Shown one piece after another: positions 12,776 to 23,637 of a stretch of DNA of 32,500 nucleotides. Both the position numbers and the translations under genes were made by a program. The stretch is from Chrysomallon squamiferum (lineage: Eukaryota > Mollusca > Gastropoda > Neomphalida > Peltospiridae). Every line of letters begins with the position of its first letter. Positions within the stretch are counted from its first letter, which is position 1. The stretch is taken from positions 18,941,290-18,973,789 of the forward strand of contig CM022677.1 of NCBI GenBank assembly GCA_012295275.1, in the 5' to 3' direction. The notes beneath the pieces are model-generated. The model made no database searches. It saw only the letters and a list, made by a program, of their open reading frames with translations, and was not told where the DNA came from.

Positions 12776-12869
12776 CTTCGTCGTGTCGAATTAGCCAGTA
12801 GAGAAGCACGAACGTCGTGGGCACAGCAAGGGCAAGTGTCAGCTTGGCAGCAACAGACAGTTCAAACAT
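12776..12869 (-). CDS. TDRKH: TDRKH exon 1: start codon and membrane anchor
   Basis: The first coding exon of the same gene: 31 codons plus one base, closed by a consensus donor (GAAG|GTCAGT, phase 1). It starts MFELSVAAKLTLALAVPTTF and continues VLLYWLIRHDE. A hydrophobic segment at about residues 9-27, bounded by charged residues, suits the N-terminal anchor that places TDRKH in the outer mitochondrial membrane with its domains facing the cytosol. The start is supported by a purine at -3 and by domain order; joining to the exon at 12029 restores GAT in phase. The next gene upstream may end only about 400 bases away. A weak acceptor-like AG lies seven bases before the ATG (GTAGACAG|CAAGTA), so an upstream non-coding exon is possible. 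The first two exons together give 74 residues. Confidence 0.85.
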
Positions 12870-13345
12870 TACTTGCTGTCTACCCACCTAGTTACACACG
12901 AGTTATGCCTTTTTTTTGTTTTTTTTATCTCCTGTGGGCAATTTTCAAAATGTTTTCCGTTTTATTTCAGTTTACGATATTCAGTGTAGATTTGTGATTT
13001 TCTGAATGTTTCTTGTTTTTTAACTTTGGTTACAGTTACAATTCCAACATAGGTTATTCTTTTTTCTTTTCTTTTGTTTTTCACATAGGTTACACTTTTC
13101 AGACAAGTTACAGTTCTTTTATATTTATTTAACTTTTTCAAGAACGTTAATTTTCACTTCGATTATGTTTTTTCACTTGTGTTGCAATTTTCTTGTTAAG
13201 TTCTTATTTGCACACACAAGTTACTATTTTAAGTTACAATTTCTTCTTCTGTTGTGTTTTTTCTCTTTTTATTTATTTTTTGTTTAAAAGTCTCAAAAAT
13301 ATTCTGAAATAATTTTGTTCTTTTCTTTTCTTTTTTTCTTTTCAG
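12870..13345. repeat. T-rich degenerate array upstream of TDRKH
   Basis: This would be the TDRKH promoter or 5' UTR area. From about 12890 to 13260 the plus strand repeats a loose theme of CACATAGGTTACA followed by a run of T and C, at 30-45 base spacing. No TATA box or CpG island is evident. AATAAA occurs on the minus strand near 13270-13280. Confidence 0.45.
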
Positions 13346-13354
13346 GTTCGGCTT

Positions 13355-13368
13355 CTAATCGAAAGATT
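13355..13368 (-). CDS. Candidate terminal exon fragment (minus strand)
   Basis: A very strong minus-strand acceptor (TTTATTTTTATTTTTCAG) ends at 13369. Entered in phase 1, the first codons are SFD followed by TAG at 13357-13355; AATAAA on the minus strand follows within about 80 bases. Entered in phase 2, a longer Lys-rich frame of 30 codons is open instead. The same few bases also follow a strong plus-strand acceptor (ending at 13345) with VRLLIERF, TGA and AATAAA. Which reading is real cannot be told here. Confidence 0.2.
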
Positions 13369-13372
13369 CTGA

Positions 13373-13803
13373 AAAATAAAAATAAATCTTTATTAAAGAG
13401 ATTATTTATTCTATCAACATTATTTTAATACAGTATCACTGTTCTGTGACTATAATCACTGATGTCAAAGGTTGGTAGGTAGGTAAAGACCAGGAAGGAA
13501 AATAATAAAATATAGATAAAGAAAAAGACAGAAGGAAAATGAAAGAAAGAACAGGAGGGAACATCAGAAAGTGATAGAGAAGAAGAAAGACAGACAGGTG
13601 GAAACAAAGAATGTCAGAAAAGAAAGGAAATTTAAATTAATATTCTTCAAGACATCATATCCAATTTAAATTTGGTTGCTGATGCTGAACAATTGATAAG
13701 CTCTTGTCTGCCAGTTCCAATCATGCTAAATTGATTAAGTTTTGAAATCTGTCACCTGATAATCCGTAAAGATTTCAATGTATTAATTAATTAATTATAC
13801 TGA

Positions 13804-13839
<36 letters not shown>

Positions 13840-14400
13840 TAAAACCATAGTGATATAAGGATATATCTTTTAAAGTTTTAAAAAACTTGAAATAGATGAA
13901 TTATTATTATTTTTTAATGTATTTATTTTATGTGCCTCTGACTAAGCTAATGATTACTTTTCAAGGATGAAATTGCCCCTTTTGACTGTATATTTCATAA
14001 GATAGAGTATGTCTATCTGTCTGTATGTCTGCGATAAGTATTTAGTTCATTTATAATTACACAAACTGCAATATTTATCACAGATCATATTAAAACAGAA
14101 CCTTGAAAACCATCATATGATAAAAATAAAATAAATTATTCCAGCAAGATAAAAAAAATGCCAAAGGTACAACTGAAGTCGTGCAGTTTTGCATGTACCA
14201 GAGATGCATCGCCATGGTAATTGAGAGACAGGAAGTACAGAAAAAAAAAAAAGAGAAGAATAATATACAGTAAAAATTGGGTAAAGAGTATCTGAAGGAA
14301 AAAAATGTTTACGTTGGAGAAAGATGTTTACGTTAGGTACAGATGTTTACGTTGAGTAAACAGAAATGAAGAAAAGGTGTAACGTAGGAAAATAGTTTGA
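13373..14400. other. AT-rich sequence without a supported gene
   Basis: Contains an (ATT)n run (13807-13840) and a 15-20 base unit, GATGTTTACGTT, seen three times at 14307-14355. Short open frames occur on both strands at 13640-13735 and on both at 14160-14225. The minus one there starts MAMHLWYMQNCTTSVVPLAF. Without splice partners I do not call them. Confidence 0.5.
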
Positions 14401-14422
14401 TACATTTGTGTAATGAAAGATA

Positions 14423-14496
<74 letters not shown>

Positions 14497-14969
14497 AGAG
14501 AGAGAGACAGAGAGAAAAAGAGATAGAGAGAAAGGAAGAGGGGTAGAGAGAGAGAGAAAAAAAAATGAGTATGGATATATAGCCTGTATGTCTCTGTGTC
14601 TGCCTGTTAGTATGTATTTATGTTGACTTGGACATAGAAAACAAAATTAATCATCAAATAGAAATATGAACATCTGAAAGACAGACAGACAGACATACAG
14701 TCAGAGAGAGAGAGAGAGAGAAAATTCTTTTTCATTTTACTGAAATGACTTTCATGAAATACACTGGTACAGACTGAAGGACATAAACACTCCAGGTGCA
14801 CCTTTCCACCGAATTCCCCCCCCCCCCACTCTCCCCACCACAAGACTGGGTATTAGCCAGTACACCTTACAGTGTGCTGTTGTTCTATTTTTAGACTAAC
14901 ATTTGAAAGAAAAAGGGGAAAAAAAAACAAATCATGAAGACTAGGCGTTGTCCATCATGACTAACTTAC
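14401..14969. repeat. (GA)n plus repeated flank
   Basis: A GA run (14427-14492) with degenerate GA-rich continuation to 14560 is followed by about 90 bases (14569-14660) matching those after the GA run at 12225. Shared words include ATATAGCCTGTATGTCTCT, CTGTTAGTAT and ATCATCAAATA. A C-run lies at 14816-14827. Confidence 0.6.
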
Positions 14970-15013
14970 CATTTTCGTAAACAAGATCCAGATGGAGAAG
15001 AAAGTACACACGT
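14970..15013 (-). CDS. Candidate coding exon end, unknown protein
   Basis: On the minus strand a perfect donor (AAAATG|GTAAGT) closes an open frame reading VYFLLHLDLVYENG, leaving in phase 1. The left limit is firm. The beginning is not: upstream lies AC-repeat sequence, and the nearest acceptor-like AG is about 85 bases further up, near 15066. An ATG in frame just upstream (MYVRVYFLL...) is an alternative start. I do not recognise the protein. It could belong with the candidates at 16356 and 16019. Confidence 0.28.
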
Positions 15014-15571
15014 ACATACATATGTGTGTGTGTGTGCATGCGTGCATACATGTGTGTGTGTGTGTGTTTCTGTTTTGGTGAAATTTATTCATTCAAAATA
15101 AAGCAGGAAGGGAAGAAAAAGTAAAAAAAGAATGAAAGAAAGAAAGAAAGAAAGGACAAGGAAGAAGAATGAAGAAAAAAGAGAGAGAAAAGAAGAAAGA
15201 AGAAAAGTTAAAATAAAGAAAAATATGCAAGATAAAAACATTAAAGAAATCCTTATTTCTTCTTGTTCCTTCTTTCTTTCTCGTAATTTTATTTATTTAT
15301 TTAATTATTTATTTACCGTATTTGTTATTATTTTGAGAAAATTAATTACCCCTGCTATTAAAAAAAAAAAAAAAAAGAAAAGACTTTTCATTTCTCAGAA
15401 TTAAACAAAGATTTAAAAATGATTATCACTAATTAACTTAAATGCAGAACAGCTAAACAAACCTGATAATGGTTTCCATATGACAAGCCAAGAAAAGGTA
15501 ATTGCAAGTGAAAACAGTTTAAAATATATGATTAGTTAACCACAGAATAACAACTCACAGGAGGGAGGGAA

Positions 15572-15646
<75 letters not shown>

Positions 15647-16018
15647 AAAGGTTTAAGAGTGGGAAATGGAGAGAAGGAGAATATGTGTGAATGAGAGATT
15701 AAAAGATGGAGAAATAGAAAAAATGAAAGTATATAATATATACATACAGAGATTAATAAACAGGAAGAGAAAGATACATTAAAAAGTTGGAGATATAGAG
15801 GTTAAAAAGAGGTGTGTGTATGTGTGTATATATAAGCACACATACACACAGAGAGAGAGAGAGACAGAGAGAGAGAGAATAGAAATGACAGACAGACAAG
15901 ATTAATAAAAATGACAGTAAATTATTAATTCTTTAACAAAAAATTTGAATCTTACAATGCCAGCCAAAAGGATATCACATACTAGTGTTGACATTTCATT
16001 TACCAAGACAGCACATAC
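15014..16018. repeat. Microsatellite-rich stretch
   Basis: Includes GT runs (15024-15068), GAAA-rich sequence (15115-15215), an A-run (15361-15376), a GA run (15575-15641) and shorter GA blocks near 15850. No gene is supported. Confidence 0.8.
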
Positions 16019-16060
16019 CATAATCTTTTACACGACTAACCACACTACTCAAAGTTGGAA
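16019..16060 (-). CDS. Candidate small internal exon
   Basis: A 42-base minus-strand segment between an acceptor (TTCATTGGTTTTATATCCAG) and a donor (TTATG|GTATGT). Only phase 1 is open, reading PTLSSVVSRVKDY and leaving in phase 1, so it joins in frame to the candidate at 16356 through a codon GTT. Small exons have open frames by chance, so coding status is uncertain; it could also be a non-coding leader exon of TDRKH. Confidence 0.28.
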
Positions 16061-16355
16061 CTGGATATAAAACCAATGAACAGAATAACAACATATAACC
16101 TTTTACTCTAACTGTAGCAATTTCTTCTTCTTCTTTATTTTTTTTTTTCCTCCCCAAAAATAAATATTTTACCACAACTTGCTGTACAACGTTGTCATGG
16201 ATACATAAATTATAATTTAAAAAGTTCACAGAAAAAGTTTTAAATTTTTTTATAAATTTATTCATGCAGATTTAAACCACTATTCACAATAACAAAAATT
16301 ATTTTTTAAAAATAAATAAATAAATAAATAAATAAACAAAGAACAAAATTCTCAC
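16061..16355. other. AT-rich spacer or intron
   Basis: AT-rich with an (AAAT)n run at 16310-16337. If the two flanking candidates are one gene, this is a 295-base intron. Confidence 0.4.
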
Positions 16356-16411
16356 CTGTAAGAGTTTTTTTAGTGGCTATCACACTAGCCACATCTCGAA
16401 AAAAGTACCAC
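16356..16411 (-). CDS. Candidate small internal exon
   Basis: A 56-base minus-strand segment with an acceptor (GGTTTTTTTTACAG) and a strong donor (CTTACAG|GTGAGA). Of three frames only phase 2 is open, giving WYFFRDVASVIATKKTLT and leaving in phase 1. The donor and acceptor are both better than random T-rich background would suggest. I cannot assign a family. It lies upstream of TDRKH on the same strand, in the CpG-poor domain. Confidence 0.35.
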
Positions 16412-16563
16412 CTGTAAAAAAAACCTCCCCAATATTTATAGTTACATGATGCAAAAGCACTGAACCGGGACAGTCCATTATGGAATCTGGGGTGGAAAGG
16501 TCAGACAAGGACACCTAAGGTCATTCAGACATGTGGGATCAGGATTATTATGTACTCTGTTAA

Positions 16564-16614
<51 letters not shown>

Positions 16615-16815
16615 TATTTATATATATATATATATTTAAAAGTGGAAGATACTGGGAAATACTGGATGGAAGTGATAATGATATGAAGATATTAATATAC
16701 ATGTATGTGTATGTATTTGTGTTAATATGTATGAATGTTAGTGTGTAATAATATATGTATGAATGTTTGTATGTATGTGTGTATATGGTATCAGTAAATG
16801 CATGATGTAGGTATG

Positions 16816-16851
<36 letters not shown>

Positions 16852-17460
16852 TGTGTGTGTGTGTGTATGTGTGTATGTATATGTGATTCTGATCATGTAT
16901 CTAATACAAAAAAAAAAAAAAATGAAGAACATTATTTTAGTAATATTTGTTTACTCAGTCTAAAAGGAGTATTTTCCCTACACCAATAGCGCTAGTTCTA
17001 ATATACTCAGTCTTAAATGGATTTTTGGTAATGTAATTAGAAAATAATAATAAAAAATAAAATAAAACAAAGTTCAAAGTAATTAGATTCATTAATAAAC
17101 TGCTGTGATTTCCTAAATATTAAAAATGTCTGATTTTAATAAAGCTAATTTTAAATACTATAATATTAAAGGTTAAGATTAAAAGATATCTATCTACCTA
17201 CCTTCCTAATTACATATATAAATATATACACACATACATACATACATTCATAGTTATAAACATATACATACATGTATACATAGACACAAACACACACACA
17301 CACTCATACACACATATATAAATACATACGTATATATAAACACATACAAATACACACATGCAGGCATACATACATATATACATACACACACACATGCATA
17401 TACATAATTCTAATAGAGAGTCAGTTTAAAAGTAATATTATGATAAAGATTTCACAAGAT
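16412..17460. repeat. (AT)n, (TATG)n and (AC)n microsatellites
   Basis: Holds an (AT)n run of about 45 bases (16567-16611) with a shorter companion (16619-16636), TATG/TG runs (16811-16882) and ATAC/AC-rich sequence (17212-17405). The 16441-16560 part is more complex but shows no convincing exon. Confidence 0.8.
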
Positions 17461-17690
17461 GAGTACCACATGATGTCTGCTAACTTACTGAAGAGTGAGT
17501 GGGTGTAACAACCTACCCCGCCCACACAAACTTGACCTATGGGGCATCACAAGATTTATGTCTGGCATCCACTGTTCAAAGACACAGAAGCATTTTGCTT
17601 TTGGACCTAAAGGAATTACTCAACCAACTGTTGAGCTCTGCTAAATGTGAGGACTACTGAAGTAAAGGTTAATCATTTGTAAGTAGATAC
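17461..17690. other. Complex island, possibly an old retroposon
   Basis: About 180 bases of complex sequence with open stretches in all three plus frames, which argues against simple coding. On the minus strand, GAGCTCAACAGTTGGTTGAG near 17617-17636 resembles a tRNA A-box region, but no clear B box follows. This is a weak hint of a tRNA-derived element. Confidence 0.25.
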
Positions 17691-17974
17691 ATGTGTTTGT
17701 GTGTGTGTCTGTGTGTGTGTTAGTATATGTATGTATATATGTAGCAGTAGCAGTAGTACCAATGGTACTAGTAGTAGTAACCGTAGTTATATTAGTAGTA
17801 GTAGTAGCAGCAGCAGCTATAGTAGTGTTTGTAGTAGTAGTAGTAGTAGTAGCAGTAGCAGTAGTAGTAGTAGTAGTAACAGATAAGATTACATGCATTA
17901 TTGATGGTTTAATGGTAATAGCGTAATAAGTATTGGTAGCAGTAGTAGTGTTGATATAACGTAATAATGTCAAA

Positions 17975-18029
<55 letters not shown>

Positions 18030-18883
18030 AACACAAATATACATAAACATACACTTTATATAAATTTATTTTAGATCGTAGAACAATTATAAGGGTATTG
18101 TGACAATACATTCTGCTACAAATTGCCAAAAATTAAATTTGAAAATTATATATTACCAAAAAAAAAAAAAAAAAAAAAAAGAAGAAATATTATAAATTAC
18201 AAAACAAGAAAAAAAATTTAAAAAAGAAAAATCAAATAGATAAGGAGGAAAATAGACAAGAGGAAAAAAACTAATGAAAAAGAACATTAAGATAAATATA
18301 ATTTATGACTTGTGAAAGATAAGAAAATGTTTACGTGTAAACTCTGTGAAACCTGGGTCACTGTAACCCTGAATAAATAAACTACATAAACAATAAGACA
18401 ACAACAACAACAATAGTAGTAGTAGTAGTAGTAGCAGTAGTAGTAAGATGTAGTAATAGTGATAATAATGATGATGATAATAATAAGAATAATAATAATA
18501 ACAACAATAAGAGTAATAATAATAGTAAGAATAATAATAATAATAATAATATCAACAACAACAATAATAACATAACAATAATGAGAAGAAGTAGAAGAAG
18601 ACTGATAATAACAATAATATTACTACTGCTATTAAAACCATAGAACAAGAAAAACAAAGGTAAAAACAGGATATTTATTTATATTGGTATCTTATGATAC
18701 AGAGAGAGAGAAAAAGCAACAGAGATGGAGAAAGAAGCAGATAAAAAGAAAGACAGAAGAAAAGAGAAACAAAGAAAAAAAAGAGGATGAGCCAGAGAGA
18801 GAGAGAGAGAAAGAATTAGTCTTGTCTTTTTGTGTACATGGACCCATTTAATATAATAAAAATTAATTTAAATTTTAAAAAAA

Positions 18884-18918
<35 letters not shown>

Positions 18919-19085
18919 ATACATAAAATAATATAATAAACTAAAAATAAACTAAAGAAAGAAATAAAGTTTTCCAAAGTACAGTGTATCTTTTACTTAC
19001 TGTAACAAGTTTTTAGATAAAGTTTGAAATATGGGAAACAGGTGTAAGGGCAACTAAGTTAAGAACACTGGTGAAAAGGGAGATA
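17691..19085. repeat. Trinucleotide and GA microsatellites
   Basis: Includes AGT/AGC-rich repeats (17743-17882), a GA run (17990-18028), an A-run (18158-18180), AGT/AAT/AAC-rich repeats (18395-18640) and an (AAAT)n run (18876-18920). All long frames here are repeat translations. Confidence 0.85.
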
Positions 19086-19900
19086 AGTTTTCCTATCATA
19101 ATGTGACTACACACACGAAAAGGAACATTATGGTTTGCTGTCTTTTTTTCTTTTTTTGTGACTGCACACTAGAAAAGGTACGTTAAGATTAGTTATCTTT
19201 TTTGTGACTGTGCACACAAAAACTAACATTCTTTAAAAAGTAGATTATGGTTTAAATTTTTGTTGTATTAAGGTTTCCTACTTTATGTGGACTATATATG
19301 TGATAACGGACATTACAGTCTGCAAGTGTTTTTGTAACTGTACATATAAAAAAGGATTATTTAGTTTTTCTATCATTACATGACTGCACACATGAAAATG
19401 AACTCTGTGGTGTCTGAACTTTAGTAACTAGCTACAAACACAAAAAGGAACATTATGGTTTACAATATTTTGTGAAAGCACATGTGAGAAAGTAAAGTTA
19501 GTTCTCTTTTAAGTTACTACAAATGAAAAAGAACATTAAGGTTTATTGTATTTATGTGACTGTATACATGAAAAGGGACATTAAGGGTTTTTTATGTGAC
19601 TGTACACATGAAAAGGACATTAAAGATTTTTATCTTTATGTTAATCATACAAAAAGGGACATTAAGGTCTTTTTTTTCTTTTTATGTAACTGTTAACATG
19701 AAATGGAAAATTAAGGTTTTCAATTTTTAAAGGACAGGACACGTCACATGAAAAGGGACATTGTGGTTAGCTACATTTATTAAGCTTTAAGTTTTTCAAT
19801 TTTTTGTGAATGCACATGTGAAAATGTACATTACTATCTTTTATAACTGTGAGCACGAACAGGGACATGATTGTTTGCAATATTTTATAACTGTAAGCCA
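19086..19900. repeat. Degenerate ~45 bp tandem array
   Basis: About 16-17 imperfect units of roughly 40-50 bases share the theme TGTGACTGCACACATGAAAA followed by GGGACATTAAGGTTT and a T-rich spacer. The best units lie at 19550-19680. Units vary by indels in the T-rich part. It carries no open frame of note and is the largest of the unrelated degenerate arrays in this window. Confidence 0.75.
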
Positions 19901-20400
19901 TACAACTTTGTTTTCAATAATTAGAAAAAATAATTTTACTTTATCAAGTTACTACAGATGTATTAATATTTGGAAAATCTGTAAGAGGTTATAATTATAT
20001 AAATAGCTGGTAAATTAAGAAGTGAATATGATGTTGACACGTACTGACACAAATCAGTCATATCTTTGTAAGATGTATAAATGTTTGTTTTCTCAGAACT
20101 GTAACATAGCAAACTCACTGACTGCAATAATAAATAGTTAGCGATAAGATGTTAGCTTTGACTTCAAATAAATGATTATAATATCATAGGTATGTAAATA
20201 GTGAACTTGGTAAATTGATATTATTTTGGCGTATGTTATTTTTTTTCTGTTTTAAAAGCATTACTAATTCATTTTGTGGTGTTGAGGAAAATTATGATTG
20301 CTGTTTCATTAACTCGTGTTTTAAATGTCTTCTGTAACTTTGTACAGAATAACTTAATATTTTTGTTTTTTATTCACTGAATATTCATGGTTTGCTGATA
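19901..20400. other. AT-rich sequence, nothing recognised
   Basis: Non-repetitive AT-rich sequence with very few CpGs. I see no gene, splice pair or RNA. Confidence 0.5.
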
Positions 20401-20850
20401 CATTTTACATATTCAGTTTACTTCAAATGGAAGACCTCTGATATGTGATATTTTTAAATATCTGCTAAATGATACATTTCATTTAAAGCCTAAAAGTTTG
20501 TAAATAACGTTTGTGGCATGTAATAGATTCTACCTTCCAGGCTACAAATTTACTTCAAATATCTGATTTTTTTAAAATAAATATCTTAATATGAAAAACT
20601 AATGCTATATGCAGATAATACATTGTGTTGGAAGGATAAAAGTATATTTAAAATGAAGGACCTACAATAATTTAGATTTTTTTAAATTGATGTCATATGC
20701 ATACAGTGAAATACATTTTACTGCTAAAAGTTTACTTCAAATATCTGATTTGTAAATATGTAAATAAATGCTCTGTGCACATAAAACATTCTCCTTAAAG
20801 AATAAAAGTTTATTTCAAATGCGGGACCTACAAAACTAACAGACCTCCAA
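20401..20850. repeat. Degenerate ~80-130 bp tandem array
   Basis: Four to five imperfect units share AAAGTTTACTTCAAATATCT, then a TTTTTAAAT stretch, ATGCTATATGCA and ATAAAACATTCT-like words. Unit starts are near 20417, 20550, 20645, 20728 and 20810. Old and AT-rich. Confidence 0.6.
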
Positions 20851-21290
20851 AAAAATAAAACAAATATAAGTTTCGAATGATAAAAAAACAAAACTTTGGA
20901 TGTCTCCTAGTCAAATATCATAGATATATATATATATGTATAAAAGCAGTCCATTTTTAAAATCACCAAGTATGAATTATTTTATCTCAGTATCTTTATA
21001 GCAGTTACAGTTATTTAACTTATTAGCAGTGAAAAATAGACTGATACAACTTGACTTTGTCATAAGGCCAATGATGGGGCAATGGGTCATGTATTTTATC
21101 AACCATAATTTCAAACATTTAATAAGAATTTGGTCCCAACATTTGGAATGTTTCCATCATTTACATGGATGCACAAATCAGCAAAAGTTTATCAAAATCA
21201 GTGATGGTCACTCAGGAAATTTTCTGGGATTTGGTTCTTTGAGTGTGGAATGCATATGAAACTTCCATAACAATAATCTGACATAATCAT
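20851..21290. other. AT-rich sequence with one 76-codon frame, not called
   Basis: A plus-strand frame of 76 codons (21029-21259) has a mixed, protein-like composition but no recognisable family, no splice context and no GC rise. I regard it as chance or a decayed element. Confidence 0.4.
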
Positions 21291-21911
21291 TTGACAGAGA
21301 ATGCTCAGAGGATCGACTCTGAACGTTAAATTAATTTAACAAGGGATTTTATTTTATTTTATAAATGAATGAATAAATAACGCCTTCCACAGAATGACAT
21401 TAAACTCGATAAGACAATAGGTCATCAAACAATTTCTAATTATTTGTAATTATTAAGACAAACAATGGTTATAAAGTTACAGAATCGTTTAAAACATGAT
21501 TATCTAATTAATGAATCGGCGATCCAAATTTTTCTCGACACCGCAAAAGAAATGAGTAACTGTAATACTACTAAAATTCCTAATGAAAAGTAATATTCTT
21601 AATCGCGGAAATACGGACGCCTGTTATAGCTCAATCATTTGCACCTTTTCACTGTCATAGCCATTTATTCAGATTTTCGTTAATTTTTAGTTACATAGTA
21701 TCTGAGCAATGTTAAGTAAACGATGCATCAAATTCATAAGTTACAAAATAACAACAAAATAAATAAAATCATCATACCTACATTCACATGCTTTTGATTT
21801 CAAATAAGGGCAGGTTACTCTATAATCGTTTCGTGATGGCCAAGTTATATGACCTAAAACGCGGACTTCAATATATGTCGTTATGCTAGAATACGCATTT
21901 ATTATTATTAT

Positions 21912-21947
<36 letters not shown>

Positions 21948-22560
21948 AAGTATTTTCTTTAAATAAATATTTTTTTGTATTTATTTATTGTTGCTGTTGT
22001 AGACGTAATATAAATAAATAACTTAACTATTCTTCGTATCTTGGCAACGCCCCGATTTTCAGTAAACAATTTAATAACTGTTTAAACAGATCTAGTATGT
22101 AATATAAATTAATAACATACAATATAAATCTGTTCTATTTTTAAATGTTTTTATTTTTATTTTTATATATTATATATAAAGTTGACACTAATACTTTCAT
22201 TACTTGTGTGTGTTTGTTTATGTGGTGAGTGTTTGTGTATGCTGGAGTATATGTGTGTGTACGCATGCGTATTTGTGTTGTGAATATAAATAAAAAGGTA
22301 TCTTTGCAGAGTTACTAACTCGCTAGGGAACTGAAAAAAATAAAATAAAATAAAACTAAAAATGTTTAGCTACATCTAAATCGACGTTATTTCAATTATA
22401 TATATATACACACAGACACACACTCACACGCTACAGACGCATACATAAACACACACACAAGATTATTTAAGAACGATTTGATCACGTTTTAATATTTTAG
22501 TCGAATGTATATTTCTATTTTTATGATTTGAATTTTGAGAATTTTTATTATTGTCGTTAT
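21291..22560. other. CpG-normal AT-rich sequence
   Basis: From about 21.3 kb CpG dinucleotides become frequent. The stretch holds an ATT/AGT run (21899-21949), GT-rich (22204-22260) and AC-rich (22407-22460) sequence and no gene I can support. Confidence 0.5.
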
Positions 22561-22574
22561 TATTATTCAGCAAT

Positions 22575-22715
22575 GTCATAATAAAAACTGAAGTCGTGAC
22601 GTAATCGCATACGTGGCAGACTTAGAGTTGTGTTTTTCTTACGACAGACGACAAAGCGATCCGCCCCATTATGCGATAAAATGTCACGTATACACAAAAA
22701 TGGCGGCTTTTTTTT
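22575..22715. promoter_or_regulatory. Promoter-like island with CRE-type and YY1-type motifs
   Basis: A short CpG-rich patch carries TGACGTAA (22597-22604, CRE/ATF-like) and AAAATGGCGGC (22697-22707). The latter matches the YY1 motif usually found just downstream of transcription starts, and points to the plus strand. On the minus strand, GTCTGTC|GTAAGA near 22641 could be the donor of a leader exon for the CpG-poor gene region to the left. Direction is therefore open. Confidence 0.3.
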
Positions 22716-23134
22716 TTTTCTTTTCTTTTTTATTTTTTTTTTTTTTTTTTTCGTCACCGTTTAAGACTGAACGGAAATATGCAAATTATATTTAGTCTAT
22801 GCAATTTTAACAGACGCATTGTATTTGAATCACTTTATTTGATAGCCGTATTCATTAATTCATGTTATTATACAATGAATTTGGAGATTTTTTTCTTATA
22901 TAATGTCTGTATTTTTATAGCTTCGTTCATCGAACAGAAATCCTATTGAGCAAACACTTTAAACATTTTAATGTATCTATCTATCTGTCCGTCTGTTTGT
23001 CTATTCAAAAAAATAAAAATAATAACAACATTAAGTTGTAAAATGTTATATATTATTATCGATAAATAATTAGTATAGACATTCAAACAATAAAATTAAT
23101 AAATCATGCACCATATTTCTTGATTGCCTTATAA

Positions 23135-23181
<47 letters not shown>

Positions 23182-23610
23182 TAAAATAAATAAGTAAATA
23201 AATAAATAATAACAATAATAAAATAATTATAATAATAATAATATTAATAAATAAGTAAATAAATAAATAATAAAAATAATAAAACAATAATAATAATAAT
23301 AAATAAATATAGCAATAATAATAATAAATATAATAATAATATAATAATAATAATAATAGTAGTAGTAGTAGTAGTAATAGCAATATTAATAATAACAATA
23401 GTAATACCACTAATAATAATAATAATAACAACAATAATAACAATAATAATAATAATCATTACGATGGTGATGATGATGATGATGGTGACAGTCATAATGT
23501 TTATCGTTATTATTGTGATCATGATTAAAACTAATTACGACGGTGACAAAAACAAAAACAATAACCAGTGACTACGTACAGATATAATTAATTTTCAAAC
23601 CACAAACATT
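22716..23610. repeat. T-run and long (AAT)n-type array
   Basis: A T-rich run (22706-22752) lies at the left. From 23138 to 23460 is an almost continuous array of AAT, AAAT, AGT and AAC units, then ATG units (23464-23490). The Leu- and Ile-rich frames are artefacts. Confidence 0.85.
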
Positions 23611-23633
23611 TTTTTTTTTTTTTTTTTTTTTTT
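23611..23633 (-). repeat. A-run 5 bases after the fucosyltransferase stop
   Basis: An uninterrupted run of 23 T on the plus strand (A on the gene strand) starts only a few bases beyond the stop codon. No AATAAA lies between. It could be the mark of a retroposed copy or just one of many homopolymers in the window. Confidence 0.7.
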
Positions 23634-23637
23634 CAGT

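Noticed and set aside
12470-12997. Plus-strand 175-codon frame
   Set aside because: Made of an AC-rich tandem array plus the antisense of TDRKH exon 1; the minus reading has splice sites and family identity.
21029-21259. 76-codon plus-strand frame
   Set aside because: No domain, no splice context, AT-rich codons like the background; likely chance.
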